The notes under the pieces: model-generated
Databases searched by the model: none
What the model was told of the DNA's origin: nothing
Seen by the model: only the letters and a program-made list of their open reading frames with translations
Assembly: GCA_963070105.1 (NCBI GenBank)
Contig: OY718806.1
Span: 7,213,865-7,277,864, forward strand
Reading direction: 5' to 3'
Source of the DNA: Litomosoides sigmodontis
Taxonomy: Eukaryota; Nematoda; Chromadorea; Rhabditida; Onchocercidae
DNA: 64,000 nucleotides
Part shown: piece by piece, positions 1-11,600 of the stretch
How the letters are laid out: the number at the start of each line of letters is the position of its first letter
How positions within the stretch are numbered: the first letter of the stretch is position 1
Made by a program: the position numbers and the translations under genes

Positions 1-90
1 CTTTGAGTGATAAATGATATCTTAGTTTTAACTTAATGAGGAAATTCATTTTTCAGTACTGAAGCACTAAACTGATTTGTTTTTATTTAG

Positions 91-300
91 AATACGAATG
101 ATACGGTTGTGGTAACATCACAAAAACCTCTGCAACATGCTGCATCATCAGCATCAGTAGTAAGGGCAGCACAAATGGTGTCTGTACAAACATCAACACG
201 ACAAGTTGGTCTTTCTTTAGCTGCTAACCAAAATCCGAAACAAGGACGTCATAGCATGCAAGCTTCCGACGAATTTGGTGCTTATCCATCGACACTCCAG
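91..300 (+). CDS. Unassigned exon, low-complexity Ser/Ala/Gln-rich
   Basis: An open stretch of 70 codons bounded by a good acceptor (TTTTTATTTAG) and a weaker donor (CTCCAG then GTTGAT). It starts NTNDTVVVTSQK and ends GAYPSTLQ, and is rich in Ser, Ala, Gln and Val with no recognisable domain. It could be a luminal or disordered exon of the TGN38-like gene just downstream, or the tail of a gene that begins left of the window. I could not find a following exon that keeps frame convincingly. The case rests only on splice sites and composition. Confidence 0.35.
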
Positions 301-651
301 GTTGATTCTTTTATTTTTTAAATCAATTTCTCATTGTCGGAATTTTCTAGGAATAAGGAGTAAGAATCAAGAACTGAAAAACTGCAATGTCAGAAAAGTG
401 ATAGGGGAATAATATACGCAACGATGATAACTTCAGCGAAAGAGAAAGCTTCAGTATTGCTCCAAAAAACGTCGCAATCATGGAGGGAATAAAGATGGTG
501 ATTGAATTGTCTCCAACTTCGGCATTGATGAGTCCTGAAATTTAAATAATGATAGGGATTTATATTCAGTAGTGTACTATATCGCAATATGCTATTGCTC
601 TCTGTGCGTGCTCTCCGTTCTATTGCTTTTATTACTGATGTCCCGATTTAG

Positions 652-1031
652 GCATTCGTCAGAGTCGATGAGTTTAATGAATCTGAAGACACTCATTTTC
701 TTTACTACATTGTTGTATTTGGTGTTGTTATTGTTTGCATATACATTGCTTCACACAACAAGAAGAAGATTCTTGGTGAGTTTTTTGTTTGTAAGAAAGT
801 TTGCACCACTTTCTTTCAAACCGTCTCATAGGATATTAATACACTGCAAGATATTTTGATTGGCGCGTGCTTTGTTTAGAGCCTTTTTTTGATAATATTG
901 GCGCTATATTTTCAGGCTTCATTATTGAAGGGCGTAGACCTTCAAACAGTGCACGACGAACAGCTCTACGTTATAGGCGTCTGAGCCAGCATGACGATAA
1001 TGTGTCTGATCCCGCAAGTGTGATTTATTAG
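652..1031 (+). CDS. TGN38/TGOLN2-C5orf15 type I membrane protein, 3' end
   Basis: Two exons are clear: 652-775 and 916-1031, stop TAG at 1029. The first carries an acidic juxtamembrane stretch (DEFNESEDTHF) and one membrane span (YYIVVFGVVIVCIYIA), then HNKKKILG. The second gives the cytosolic tail: FIIEGRR, a basic stretch, YRRLSQHDD and a C-terminal VIY. This order (span, HNKRK-type stop transfer, EG(R/K)R block, YxRL) is the hallmark of rat/human TGN38 and the related KCT2/C5orf15 family, which cycle between trans-Golgi network and plasma membrane. The YRRL here sits where YQRL, the TGN retrieval signal, sits in TGN38. The junction is phase 1 with a GTGAGT donor. Upstream luminal exons are not resolved; a stretch at 402-512 with frame DDNFSERESF could be one. 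Family call is confident, 5' end unknown. Confidence 0.75.
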
Positions 1032-1932
1032 TGTTCATTATTCAGATTTATTTAAAAACAAAGTAAATTGTGCTACTTTTGCTTTATTTTACAAGTCACG
1101 TGGTTCAGTTTTTCTGTATCTCGTTGGACATTTCAAATTACTAAAACATGAATTATTGATTGACTATAAGTGCCTTATTTATGCCGTTTGGTTTCATTCA
1201 TTGTGTATTAAAGGTTTGATAGTAAACTCAATCTATGTTATGACTTTTTTTTTTGAATCGATACTGTTGTGTTTGCTTCGTTTAATGATATTTGCTCAAA
1301 GCAGACAGTGATTGTTTTCCATTGCATTGTAGTTTAAAATGTGAGATCTCATTAAATCTGTTTTTATGTTTTCATCATTTTAATCACTTGTACTTTCACT
1401 GATTTTCATTTACTATCAGGGTTTCTTTTTCACCAATGTACGGTTATTTTCAGCGCAAACATCTTACTCCTATTGCAGAAAATTATGACTATTTTTTGGT
1501 GTTGAACTTATAAAGGCCTTTCATTTGTATTCAACGTTAGTAATTTGCTGATGCCATCGGACCTTGACGTACACGGAAGAGCAATTGTTTTAATGGTAAA
1601 TTGAAAAGTTGGCATTTTAATTTATTGTTTTGATGGGCTATTTTGAGTCGCAATATTTTTTTACATATGCATTTTTCAAGTAAAATATTACTGAGAGCAG
1701 CTGAACTTGAATGCCCTTATCCGTAAAATGCATGGAAAGTTGGTAGAGAACTTATGTGATCGTTTGCTACTTGCACTTAGTGTTTCCCTCAGAAAAGTGA
1801 TTAGTCTTATTAGTTATTATAAGTAAACAATTCAAATAGATTGGGCGAGAAGCTAGGCTGTTGCACATTTTGTGTGTAATTTCGACTCAATAAGTCATAT
1901 TTCATGTTAGGCTTGTGTAATCTGCTTCGATA
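1032..1932. other. Intergenic, 3' flank of the TGN38-like gene
   Basis: AT-rich DNA without an ORF or splice-flanked stretch that I can support. It separates the TGN38-like stop codon from the first recognisable remnant of the RBM34-like pseudogene. Confidence 0.6.
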
Positions 1933-3369
1933 ATGGAGTCAGTGATGAGTTATATTCCGGGAACAATATCTGCTTTTCTTGTTAGCGGGGAAAAGATACT
2001 GTGATTTCCGATAAAAGGCAGAAACGAAACAATGAAAGTGAGTTAAAGAATGGGAAGCCAATCCAGAATTGTGCTACCAAAATCACGTGTAACTTTTCGC
2101 CCGGTTTTTCTCTTTCTGAATCACAGGTGATAGTGCAAAAAGAGCAGCAGTGTGGAAGGACGGGGATGCAAATAGCTTTCAAATCCTTAACCTCTTGCCT
2201 CGTTTCTCCATTTTCTTCACTGGTTTCTCTAATTATAATTTCTTGAATTGCCTACCGGTGAAAGGAAGTGAAACTAATTTCAGCAGGATTCACTGGAAAT
2301 AATAACTTCACATCAGAACGTTTACATGGGGACCAAGTTTTTGGTAACGACATATTAGTTTTTGTTCTTCATGAATTTTCTTGTAAATTGCTTTAGAAAC
2401 GATAATTTTAGAGGTATCTGTTCAATCTAAAATTTCTGTCTTTATTTTCAAGTAAGATGAAAGTGGAAAAGCGAATAACAGCGGAAGAAAAAGCCCTAGC
2501 AGTATTTGTTGGAATGCGCCGTTGTCAAGCACTTGAGAAGGAAACAAAAAATTATTTGCGCAGCTCGGTGCTGTTGAGAGTGTACGGTTTCACTGCTACT
2601 AATGAAAAAATTACGAAATAGGTTGAACTTCGTTTCAGCTTTTTAATTTCGAAGTAAATTTCTAGAAGGTCTGATATGTTCCCATTTTTATTAATTATAT
2701 TGTCTCTGTTTTTGTCATACTTATATTCATTAACTTTACTGTGTTTAAAGCGCGACATTCAGAGTAATATGAGATCGCAAACTTTTTATGTCAAATTTGA
2801 TGGTCCGAAGTCGACAGAAACAGCTGTGACATTGTAAGTGAAGTTCACATTGAAAAACTGAAGAAAATATTTTACTAAGCTTGTCTGTCAGTCAGTTGGG
2901 TTATGTAATTAATCGCTAGCTAGTGGTGGGTATTTCATAAGGAATGGCGAGAAATGTGGTGGAAATTTGTTAGGAGTTTAGAGTAGTTGTTGCAGAAAAA
3001 GGAAGTACAGTTGTTGCCGAACAGTAGTTTTTATTGGTATTTATCCTACGATGTGTCGGTAAACGAGCTTGCTGCATATTTTGAAATTGTTCTTTGCTTT
3101 TACATTGTTTACAAAATTTTCCAAAAAGGAATCATTTTTTCATCTAAATTGCTTTAATTCTACCGTTCAATTTCGCGCTCATTTTCAGATTGGAAATGTT
3201 TCTTTTATAAGAATAGTTCGGGATTCGACGAGAGCTCGTAATTGTAAAGGCTTTGCTTTTGTTGCATTCAAGGGAAGTAAAGTCGCGCTACTTGCAATAC
3301 AGCTTGATGGATGATCCATCTTCAAAAATCGTCCGGTACGTGTCAAAAGGGTGCAGAAGAAAAACAAGG
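1933..3369 (+). pseudogene. RBM34: RBM34/Nop12-like RNA-binding protein, decayed, introns retained
   Basis: Remnants occur in the order expected for RBM34. The N terminus at 1933 reads SYIPGTISAFLVSGEK and breaks at TGA about 23 codons in. A basic region follows (SDKRQKRNN). RRM1 at 2460-2630 starts RITAEEKALAVFVG, then needs at least two frame changes to read KKLFAQLGAVESVRF and NEKITK. An exon near 2751-2836 gives QTFYVKFDGP before a GTAAGT donor. RRM2 at about 2960-3369 shows FRVVVAEKG, a frame break inside the RNP2 strand (VFIG to YLSYDVSVNELAAYFE), then IGNVSFIRIVRD, RNCKGFAFVAF (RNP1), an in-frame TGA after AIQLDG, and FKNRPVRVKRV. Introns are still visible, so this is not a processed copy. 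RBM34/Nop12 proteins act in pre-60S ribosome assembly in the nucleolus; this copy cannot encode one. Assembly error could explain one break but not all. Confidence 0.7.
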
Positions 3370-4356
3370 TAGGTTAGTTACATGGAAGAAAGATCAGATA
3401 TTCATAAAACTGGAGAGTGCACGGTACAATATTTGCTATGTGATCTTACAACTATACTGAAAATGTACTGCTCAGAATTTTGATCTGTGAAGGGTCTTTA
3501 AAATAAAAATTGCAAACAAGGGACGAAACCTATCAATGTTCACAAAGAACTCTTGCGAAACAACGCATTGTGGTGGCGCGGAATTTGATAGGAGCGTAAA
3601 GAGAGCGTGTCAAACAAGGAAGTTCGAAAATGTAATAAAAAGAAACTGAAAAGCAGTATTATGACCTAGTTATTTCTTATGCTATAATTGTTTGTCAGTC
3701 TTGCGACCTTCAGTATTACGTTTAGGACAGAGGAATGATAGATGCCTCATTCTCTGGATGCACACGGTCCGATTGTGGCAGTTGTTGTAGGGTATCTGCC
3801 GAGGCTCAATTTTGTGTGTCGCTTTCGGGATGTCTTTTTAGCGGAACAAAAAAAATTAGGAAAGTTCTGAACCGAATTTATTGAATTTATGACAAACAGG
3901 AAAGTGAATAAAAAGTTGACAAGTAATCTCTATAACATGGAGATTTCACAACAACAAAGAACGACTATCATGGAAAAATAACCCGTTGAAATAGAAAGCC
4001 AGTCTTGTTGGCAAATAAAAATCACATTGTAATATTTTCGACCTTGCGTACTTTGGAAAGTTACCGAATGCGAAGGTAGTTCAAATTCGAAAAAGACAAT
4101 TTTTCACACACCGGATATTGATTACATGAAGTATGGATCTCGAAAATTGAAAGGTGCTTCTTTATGTTTATTTTTAGGAGCGTTTGCATGAAGTCCTGAG
4201 TTTGGATAGGATTGGGATTTTCGATTACCGCTAATATAAATGCATGCATATGCATAGCATGCGCACACCAAATCATCTCTTATAAACACCGTTTAGAAAC
4301 AGTATGCCTCACTTTCCTAAATTCCATAGCAGGAGTAACAGTACATTAATAATTAC
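3370..4356. other. Gap with unassigned weak coding signals
   Basis: No firm gene. On the minus strand a stretch starting after an acceptor-like CCTCGGCAG near 3796 is open in two frames to stops near 3724 and 3688, and could hold a terminal exon of the minus-strand gene at 4357-5317. Neither frame is recognisable. Confidence 0.4.
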
Positions 4357-5317
4357 ATATTTAGCTTCCATTCGTCGAAATCGAGCGCCTCCACCTAGAA
4401 ATAATTATGATGAACCTATGGGAACTAATGCAGTACTCAATAAATCCTATGAGCTTTGTTTGGAGATCAGTAAATTCAAGTGCTCCAGCAATGTAATACT
4501 AATTTTTTTCGCTCTAAAAGTTTTGCAGCATCATATATTTATTAAATTGCTAACTTACTAGATACATCATCTACGACATAATCCGTAGATTGTATACCAT
4601 TTATATCCTGTTCGGGGAAGACATCAGGCGAAGCACCGGATCTGCTTTGTATTTCTTTCGAAATCCAGCGCTGCGCTTGCCTACTTGTCGAATGATATAG
4701 TTCACGATTAGAAAGTGTATTCGAGAATCTTGGCCGCCCTGGACCACCAGCAAAGGTCGTCTTCGATGGGTCCACCGAAGCCTTCTGCAAAACTTGAACT
4801 ATTATTTTAGCAGTTATCAAAACTATCTACGAATATATTAAGACAGTTGTAACTGGACTAAAATTTTTTAATCATACAAGCTGCTAACCACAGAATCATT
4901 TTCAAGTTCCCGAAATGAGAAATCGCCCTCAACACCGTCTATCGCTAACTGTCTAACGTATTCGAGTCGTGTCAAATCAAAGCCGTGTTTTTCAGCGAAC
5001 TTCTGTGATTCGTTGTTTAGACTGTCAATATCCTGAAAACACATTTCACCACACCAATTAAATTAAAACTTAAGAAATCTAAGCAATCCCTGGTCTTATC
5101 ATCAACAACATGTTGATTTATCAATAACATTTATCGGATCTTAATCCTTGCAATGGCAAGTATTGCTCACAAATGTCCCGATGACTGATATACTGACTTA
5201 CTTGTTCTGTTTTTACTTTGTCATTTGTAGATGGCCTTACACGACGACTTCGAGACCACTCTTCTCTTTCAGCTCTTTCTGCTTCCGATGATTCCGATGC
5301 AGACTTCAGATCCATTC
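4357..5317 (-). CDS. Unrecognised charged protein exons, downstream of or part of the ephrin gene
   Basis: Four splice-flanked exons in minus-strand order: 5317-5202, 5032-4889, 4784-4559 and, less surely, 4394-4357. Acceptors include TGTTTTCAG and GTTTTGCAG, donors GTAAGT (twice), GTTAGC and GTAATT, and phases agree (1, 0, 0, 1, 0). The peptide starts GMDLKSASESSEAERAE, contains REEWSRSRRVRPS, then KHGFDLTRLEYVRQLAIDG, SKTTFAGGPGRPRF and QAQRWISKEIQ. It is charged, with no signal peptide, membrane span or domain I recognise. ATG at 5315 lies 2 nt after a possible splice acceptor (TATTAG), so it may start its own gene. Equally, the ephrin exon ending at 5620 is phase 1 and would join here in frame. 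The 3' end is not located. Confidence 0.55.
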
Positions 5318-5619
5318 CTAATACATTACTTCAACCTTTCACTTACAGTACTCGCTGACGGATGACAAATTATCCGTATGTATCAGCTCAGAAATTTTTA
5401 AATGATCGACATTGTCTTCTCCCAACATTTTAGGAAACATTATAATCAGACAATGTTTAGAAGCAAGGAGTAGAAAGAATGTTAAATGCTAAACTGTCTG
5501 TGTTAATAATTTATTATTAAAAGCCCTCTCATTATGTTTTAAGATTGATTTAAATAAAAATTTTGGTTTTTCCGTCTTCAGTATCTGTCCGGAAACAAGC
5601 AACACATTTAGTCCACCAC

Positions 5620-8600
5620 CTTCATCAGAGCTTGGATAAAAGTTGTCATTTAAAGGCCGAACGTCGATGCGCAACCTCATGTTTGCAGTAACACAAAGTC
5701 CCAACCGAGTATTGTTCATGCCTTCTGTGGATCCGTTTGATGTTGCTAAAATTTTGATTTTAGATTTAAAGAAAGAGACAACTACAACAAATGCTAAGTG
5801 TTCGAAATGGTTTCTCAGCACATCATTGTTATGCTAATAAAAAAGTTCTGTATAATGAATACTGGTTTGAGATTTCTTTACAACCAACTGTTTCGTACAA
5901 AATGCTGTTTTTGTAGGTTAAAGTTTAACAACTTTCGTGATACCGCAAAAAAAAAACTAACTGATCAAGTAATATGATCGGCCTGGTTGATACTCAAAGC
6001 CATTTGGTAACGGAGAAAATTGGCGAAATACAATTTTGTGACTGATGGATGTCGTTGCAAGAGGCGAGTCGCAAACGAGAAATGCCTGCGAACGGCTGTC
6101 CAATTCGCAGCTCATAAATGATAAATCTGATACCTGCCAAGTGATTGAATGGCGTTTGGAGATAAAATTATTGTTCTCGTAACAACCGTAGAAATTTAAA
6201 TTTATATGAACGTAGTTTGACCGTTACCTGATGAACGATAAGCTGCTCATACGTGTTTGCGTTATCATGTACGCTATACGTAGGACAAACTATTTCCATT
6301 GAATCCATGGCATCTACTTCAATATACGCTGCGCCAGCACCAATTTCTGCATCCTGTGGGAACAGCGAACGATCAGTAAATCTGCAACACATTCCAAAAT
6401 CAAATAATCATTTTAATTTTTTCCAAAGATATCTTTGTTTTTGGTGAGCAACAGAAAGCGTCTGATGAAAACAAGGCAAGTATTTAAAATGAATAAAATG
6501 AGAATTTATTGATTCAAATATGAAATGGAATGACCGAAATTTGTGAACATTTATTTTGTAACTTTTGTTATAACTTGTCAATCAGCAACAACCAGTTGTT
6601 GCTAATTCAATAAAACGCTTAAATTATTTCTCACTGAGGGTTAGCACGTTCAAATTACCGGCTATGGATGATTAAAAAATATCAGTATAGTAAAGTATGG
6701 ATAGAAAGTATTAGTACATATGGCCCATACTAATTTGCAGAAGAAAATTTGAATTAAAATTGTTCCCGGCATTCATCTTTTGTTTCTTTATTTAAGTGAA
6801 CTGGAAAATAAATTCAATTATCCCTTTTAAAGGACCTTTTAATGAAAAGATGTAAGCGATAAATTAGGTTTTTGATCTCTTCAACAGTATTATAATGAAT
6901 ACGGGAATAAACAGAATTCAGATCGTTTAATTAATGAACTTTGCAAATTAATTTCCAATGAAACTCTAGACATTGTTAAATCTTCAAGTTTTCAGTGCAT
7001 TAACTTCTCTTACCACGCGACAGAAGTCCTAGCACAGTTCCACAGTATTTATTTTGCACGGAATTTTGATATCAAATATCTTAACAGCTAGTTAAGCTAA
7101 AATCCTAGATGACCTATTTTACTCATTCTTTATTCAACAGGCTTTTCGCAAGATGTGAATGTATCCTTTGGATCATTTCTCTCTCCTTTCATTAACAAAC
7201 AAAAAATTGCGCATTATAAATGAGAATGCAATTTCGTCAGCTTTCTCCTCAAATTTCCAAGCACACTTGTGACGCACTAATAAAACGTTTACTTTGAATA
7301 ACAGTAGGTCGATCATCAGATGCTCCCAACGAATGAAAACTGTGGAATAGAAGAAATGTGGTTAAGGAAGACTGTAAAATTGGTATGAAAGGAGAAATGA
7401 AGCAGCTGCAAGGATGCTGTATCCTAATATAATGTTATTTCAGTGAAATGACAAAAGGATGGTATGAGTGTAAACATCATCTGCTCAACCTAAAATAATC
7501 TGTCCTCTCTTTACTCCTCGTGGATGAGGAGTACTAATTGTCCACTCGTATCGAACTGCCTTAATACATGAATCCATCAGCTCTCACGTTCAGCACGACC
7601 TTATCTCGGCTTCCTCTATCAAATTACCTCTATCAATCTCTAAGCATTAAATACGAATGAATACAAGCTATCATTTGCAGAATTTGAAAAAAACAAAAAA
7701 GTATGTTCAATGCAAGAAAAAAGAGGGGAAATTGAGATCAGGGAAATGATAGGGACGATATTAGCTATTTATGAAGTACGTCTGCATTTCAACTTACGCT
7801 TCACTGTTACGAAACAGTTATTGTGTAACAATAGATTCCTTATGGTACGGCCACTTGATTGATTAATCAGGAGAAGCAATACGTCGAGATAACAATGTAT
7901 GATAATGACATGGATGGTGCATGCAATTTGTTCCAACGTACCAATCGACTTTTTGAAATACTTCTGCGTTTACAACTTACTGACCTGACACTACTCACTA
8001 CTCATTACCGTCATTTGATTACAACGACGGACATTATCAGCAGCCTACAATACCATTACCATAATGATGACTGTGATTAATTCGATTTTCTTTACCAAAT
8101 ACCAGTACATTATTTTTTTGAATATTAATTATTATTGCCGTTACCGTATTATTTTTAATTATTATTAATGTAGTGTTGCTAGCACCACAATAAATTTAAA
8201 AATAATATCCATGTCTTATCTCAAGTCATCTTGATCATTCTCTTAAAAAATGAGTAAACTGCAAGTTCATCTAAATATTCGCTTATAAATTCATTTTCAG
8301 CAACCTGTAATTATTCTTCCTTTCGCTCTTTTTTCAGCGTTTACGAATCGGCAATTCAAAATTTGAAAAACTTTGATGATGCAGATAAATTGGTAATTAT
8401 TAGATGATCCCCTATTTGCGAACTTAGCAATAAGCAAAGCCGAAGATATCGATTAAGGTAATAGATGTAGGAGGACGTCATTGTTCCTGTTTTACGATAC
8501 AAATGGGAGAGAGGAGGAACGGAAGGAAGCTCTGACTACGTCATATTACAGATAATTTAGCTAATTTAATGGATGTGTGTCTTCAATCCTCCAGGAAGAT

Positions 8601-11600
8601 AAACATACGAATGGGTAAGGGTTACGAAAGGATTACTCCACTAGGCATGGGCACGACCCCCTCCCCCTCCACCCAACATTCCGATCCTTATCGGTGCTCA
8701 ACCGGAAATCCATCATCAATTAGTCCTTCCTCTTCAGTTACACTATCTCTTCTCAACCAAATTAACTGTCATATCATACTACAATAGATCGTCAAAATAT
8801 TGTTCACACTCAAAAACAGTCCTCAATAGTCATTGCAGTCATGTATAGCAAATCTTCTGCCGATATGAAATTTAAATTTGAGTCCCAAATTGCTTAACTC
8901 CATCCTTCATTAATCTAATAACAATAGCACCTATCTTCATAACCTAAATTTGATAATGATATAAGTTCGAAACTTCTCGTCACAGGATTCAGCGTCCCGA
9001 ACTCCTTTGATCTTTCCACATTACTACTTCACTTTTTTGTTTCAAATACCGCTTAACTTGGCTGTCTGCTTTTGTACTCATTACTGCTCATTATTGTTTT
9101 GACAGTTATACGCAACGTATGTGTTCAAAGAATACGTAATATGGCTTGTAATTAAGCGAGAAGTTCAATTTCATTTACTTTGGTTTAACTTGCTCATTAT
9201 AATTACAACGTTATTTTCACCGGCTACCTGTTGAGAATTATTTATCGTAGCAAATTGAAAAATGCATTATCATAAAGATTAGTCGAATTTAGCGCAAAGT
9301 AATAATATGGAAGAAGAAAATATGCTGCATTAGAATTGCACGAACTCTTTCAACTTACCCTTGGCATGGCAAAAATGAAATTAGAATTGTAATGCAATCA
9401 ACAATCATACGGCTCATTTTATCCGAGAGGAACACTTCGTTTACTTCTTTTTTTAATGGTTACCAACCAGCAACATAGCAGTATTTATTTTAATTACACG
9501 TTCCATCTAAGCTCAAATGTCTCTGGTAAATAGATTTTATATCCCGGATGCTGTCTGCAGGCAAACTACATGCCAAAAAGTTTTGATTAATAAATATACT
9601 ACTAATAAAAATTGTGGAATACTGTTCAACAAGAAATCTTCAACGAAATTTATAGCATCGGAAATGTTTGATCAAATTTAAAACTTCCAAGATGATGGCG
9701 GAATAAATTGACGTATCATTTCTAATGTAAGGAATAGAAATATCTTAAGGTTGAAATCTTTCAGATGCACCTCCAGTTAGCATTCACTTACTTTCGCAGT
9801 AAAACCTGAAGCAAACTTCACATCACACATCGTAATGAAATAGACGAACTGCTCACCACTCTTTCGATGTGAGTGACATTTTAATTCCACTAATGCGTAC
9901 ACTCACTCCGTGAGGAAAATTGCTCCGTTCAACATTGTGCACACGAAAGAACCATCTATTGGAAATCCATCTAGCAGCTTTAAGTTTAGCAATAATTAAT
10001 TTGTGGTCAGTCGCACTAGTCATTAATTATTACGAGGAACAATGGAACCTCGTCCTTCCAACACATTGATAACAGGCATATGCAAATAAATTTTGCACAC
10101 TTCCTGTTCAATTGTGTTTAAATGATTTTTGACACTAAGCTTTATGATAACAAAGACTGACGACGTGTAAGAACTAAATTCTTAGCAATAGTTTTGAAAC
10201 TTTTGTGATCACATTTTGTTAAGCTCCGCGAAAAAGCAGGTAATAAGCCGGGTTTCATTTTGATTGCTGTTCTATTTCTCTGCATCACATTTCAAGATCT
10301 CATCAGCAATGTACTTTGTTCTACCACAATCTGTCAATTGTCGAATTTATCTGAGCAGTAAGTTGAGTGAAACTGAATGAAATCGTGGTTTATGCAAATA
10401 AAAATTCCCATGCTATGTAGCTGGTTGTTATTATGAACATACTCAACAAATATCCATGCACACATACGCACCCTTGCAGGTCCTATGAAGTATTAATAAT
10501 GAAGCTATCAAGAGTCTGCCATAACCGGCCTAGCACTGAAATACCTCTCCAACCTGATTAACATACCTTTTCGCTATTCATTATTCATTATATTATTAAT
10601 AATGGTTCAAAGCCCATACACAACACAAAGTACATATGCACAGAGAAAAGAAATTAAATTTGAAGTGAACATTCGTTATTTGATTTAAATATTGCAAATT
10701 ATGGAAAAGGAGATTAACATTGGAAATTTGCCAATTTCGAATCTGATAATTCCAGTAGTTTTAACACAAATCAAACAAAATTCACCAAAAATTTGCTTGT
10801 TCAATGACACGACATTGATGTAGGGAATTTTGAAAAGACATTGTAGCCTTTCACGCAGCTCGCTTAAGTGCGACCCAGAAATTGATAAAGGTAAGCTGTT
10901 AGCTCTCGAAACATATGACGGGAACTTTTCGGCACTATTTGAAGTACAACTCTGGTTTATCGTAATGATCATTATGTTTAAATGATAAAAAATTCAAAAA
11001 TCTAGAAGAACTTTGTATGAATTTTGAGGAGCTGAAGAAGTTGCATTTATTTGATGTATGACAACAATCTGTAGTAGCATTCGTCGGAGTGACGGTTAAT
11101 TTCTATTAATTTCATGGAAATCTCAATGGTAGCAGCTGGACAAGCGAAAGAGTTCGGAAAGAGGAAATAGGCGTTTGACAGTACGGTAAAATGTCATATC
11201 GAATTGCACAAAGTAATCGATCCCAACTAATGCAAAGCGCCCCTTCCCCTGTAGATGGCATTTCACAAATCCTTTTTGACATCCCAATTGCTGCCGATTA
11301 GGAGAACATTTCTCTGAGATACATTTATCTCTTCGGTAGTCTTATGCGTTGCTGCTGCTGCTGATATCTCTCTCCCCTTCTGCAAAACTACGGAAATGCC
11401 GGAAATGCCGCTTGATTTGGCGGAAAAGTGCAAGCTGGCAGGTCGTTTTCTTTTCTTCCACACACAATAAATCTTCGCCGGAAAAAGATCCTAGCACCAT
11501 CTGGTGGGACTGTAAAATGCAAACATTCGTTGAATTCGGTGGTAATGCCTTGATTTTGTACCGTCAAATTTCACTGACATTCAATGGTAGGATTAATTGC

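Noticed and set aside
4304..4561. Plus-strand ORF containing IRRNRAPPPRNNYDEPM
   Set aside because: Looked coding and could be a C-terminal exon of the RBM34-like relic, but the minus strand here offers an exon with both splice sites and correct phase; neither is proven, so the plus version was left out.
5643..5837. Plus-strand ORF MSFKGRTSMRN...
   Set aside because: Shadow of the ephrin exon on the opposite strand.
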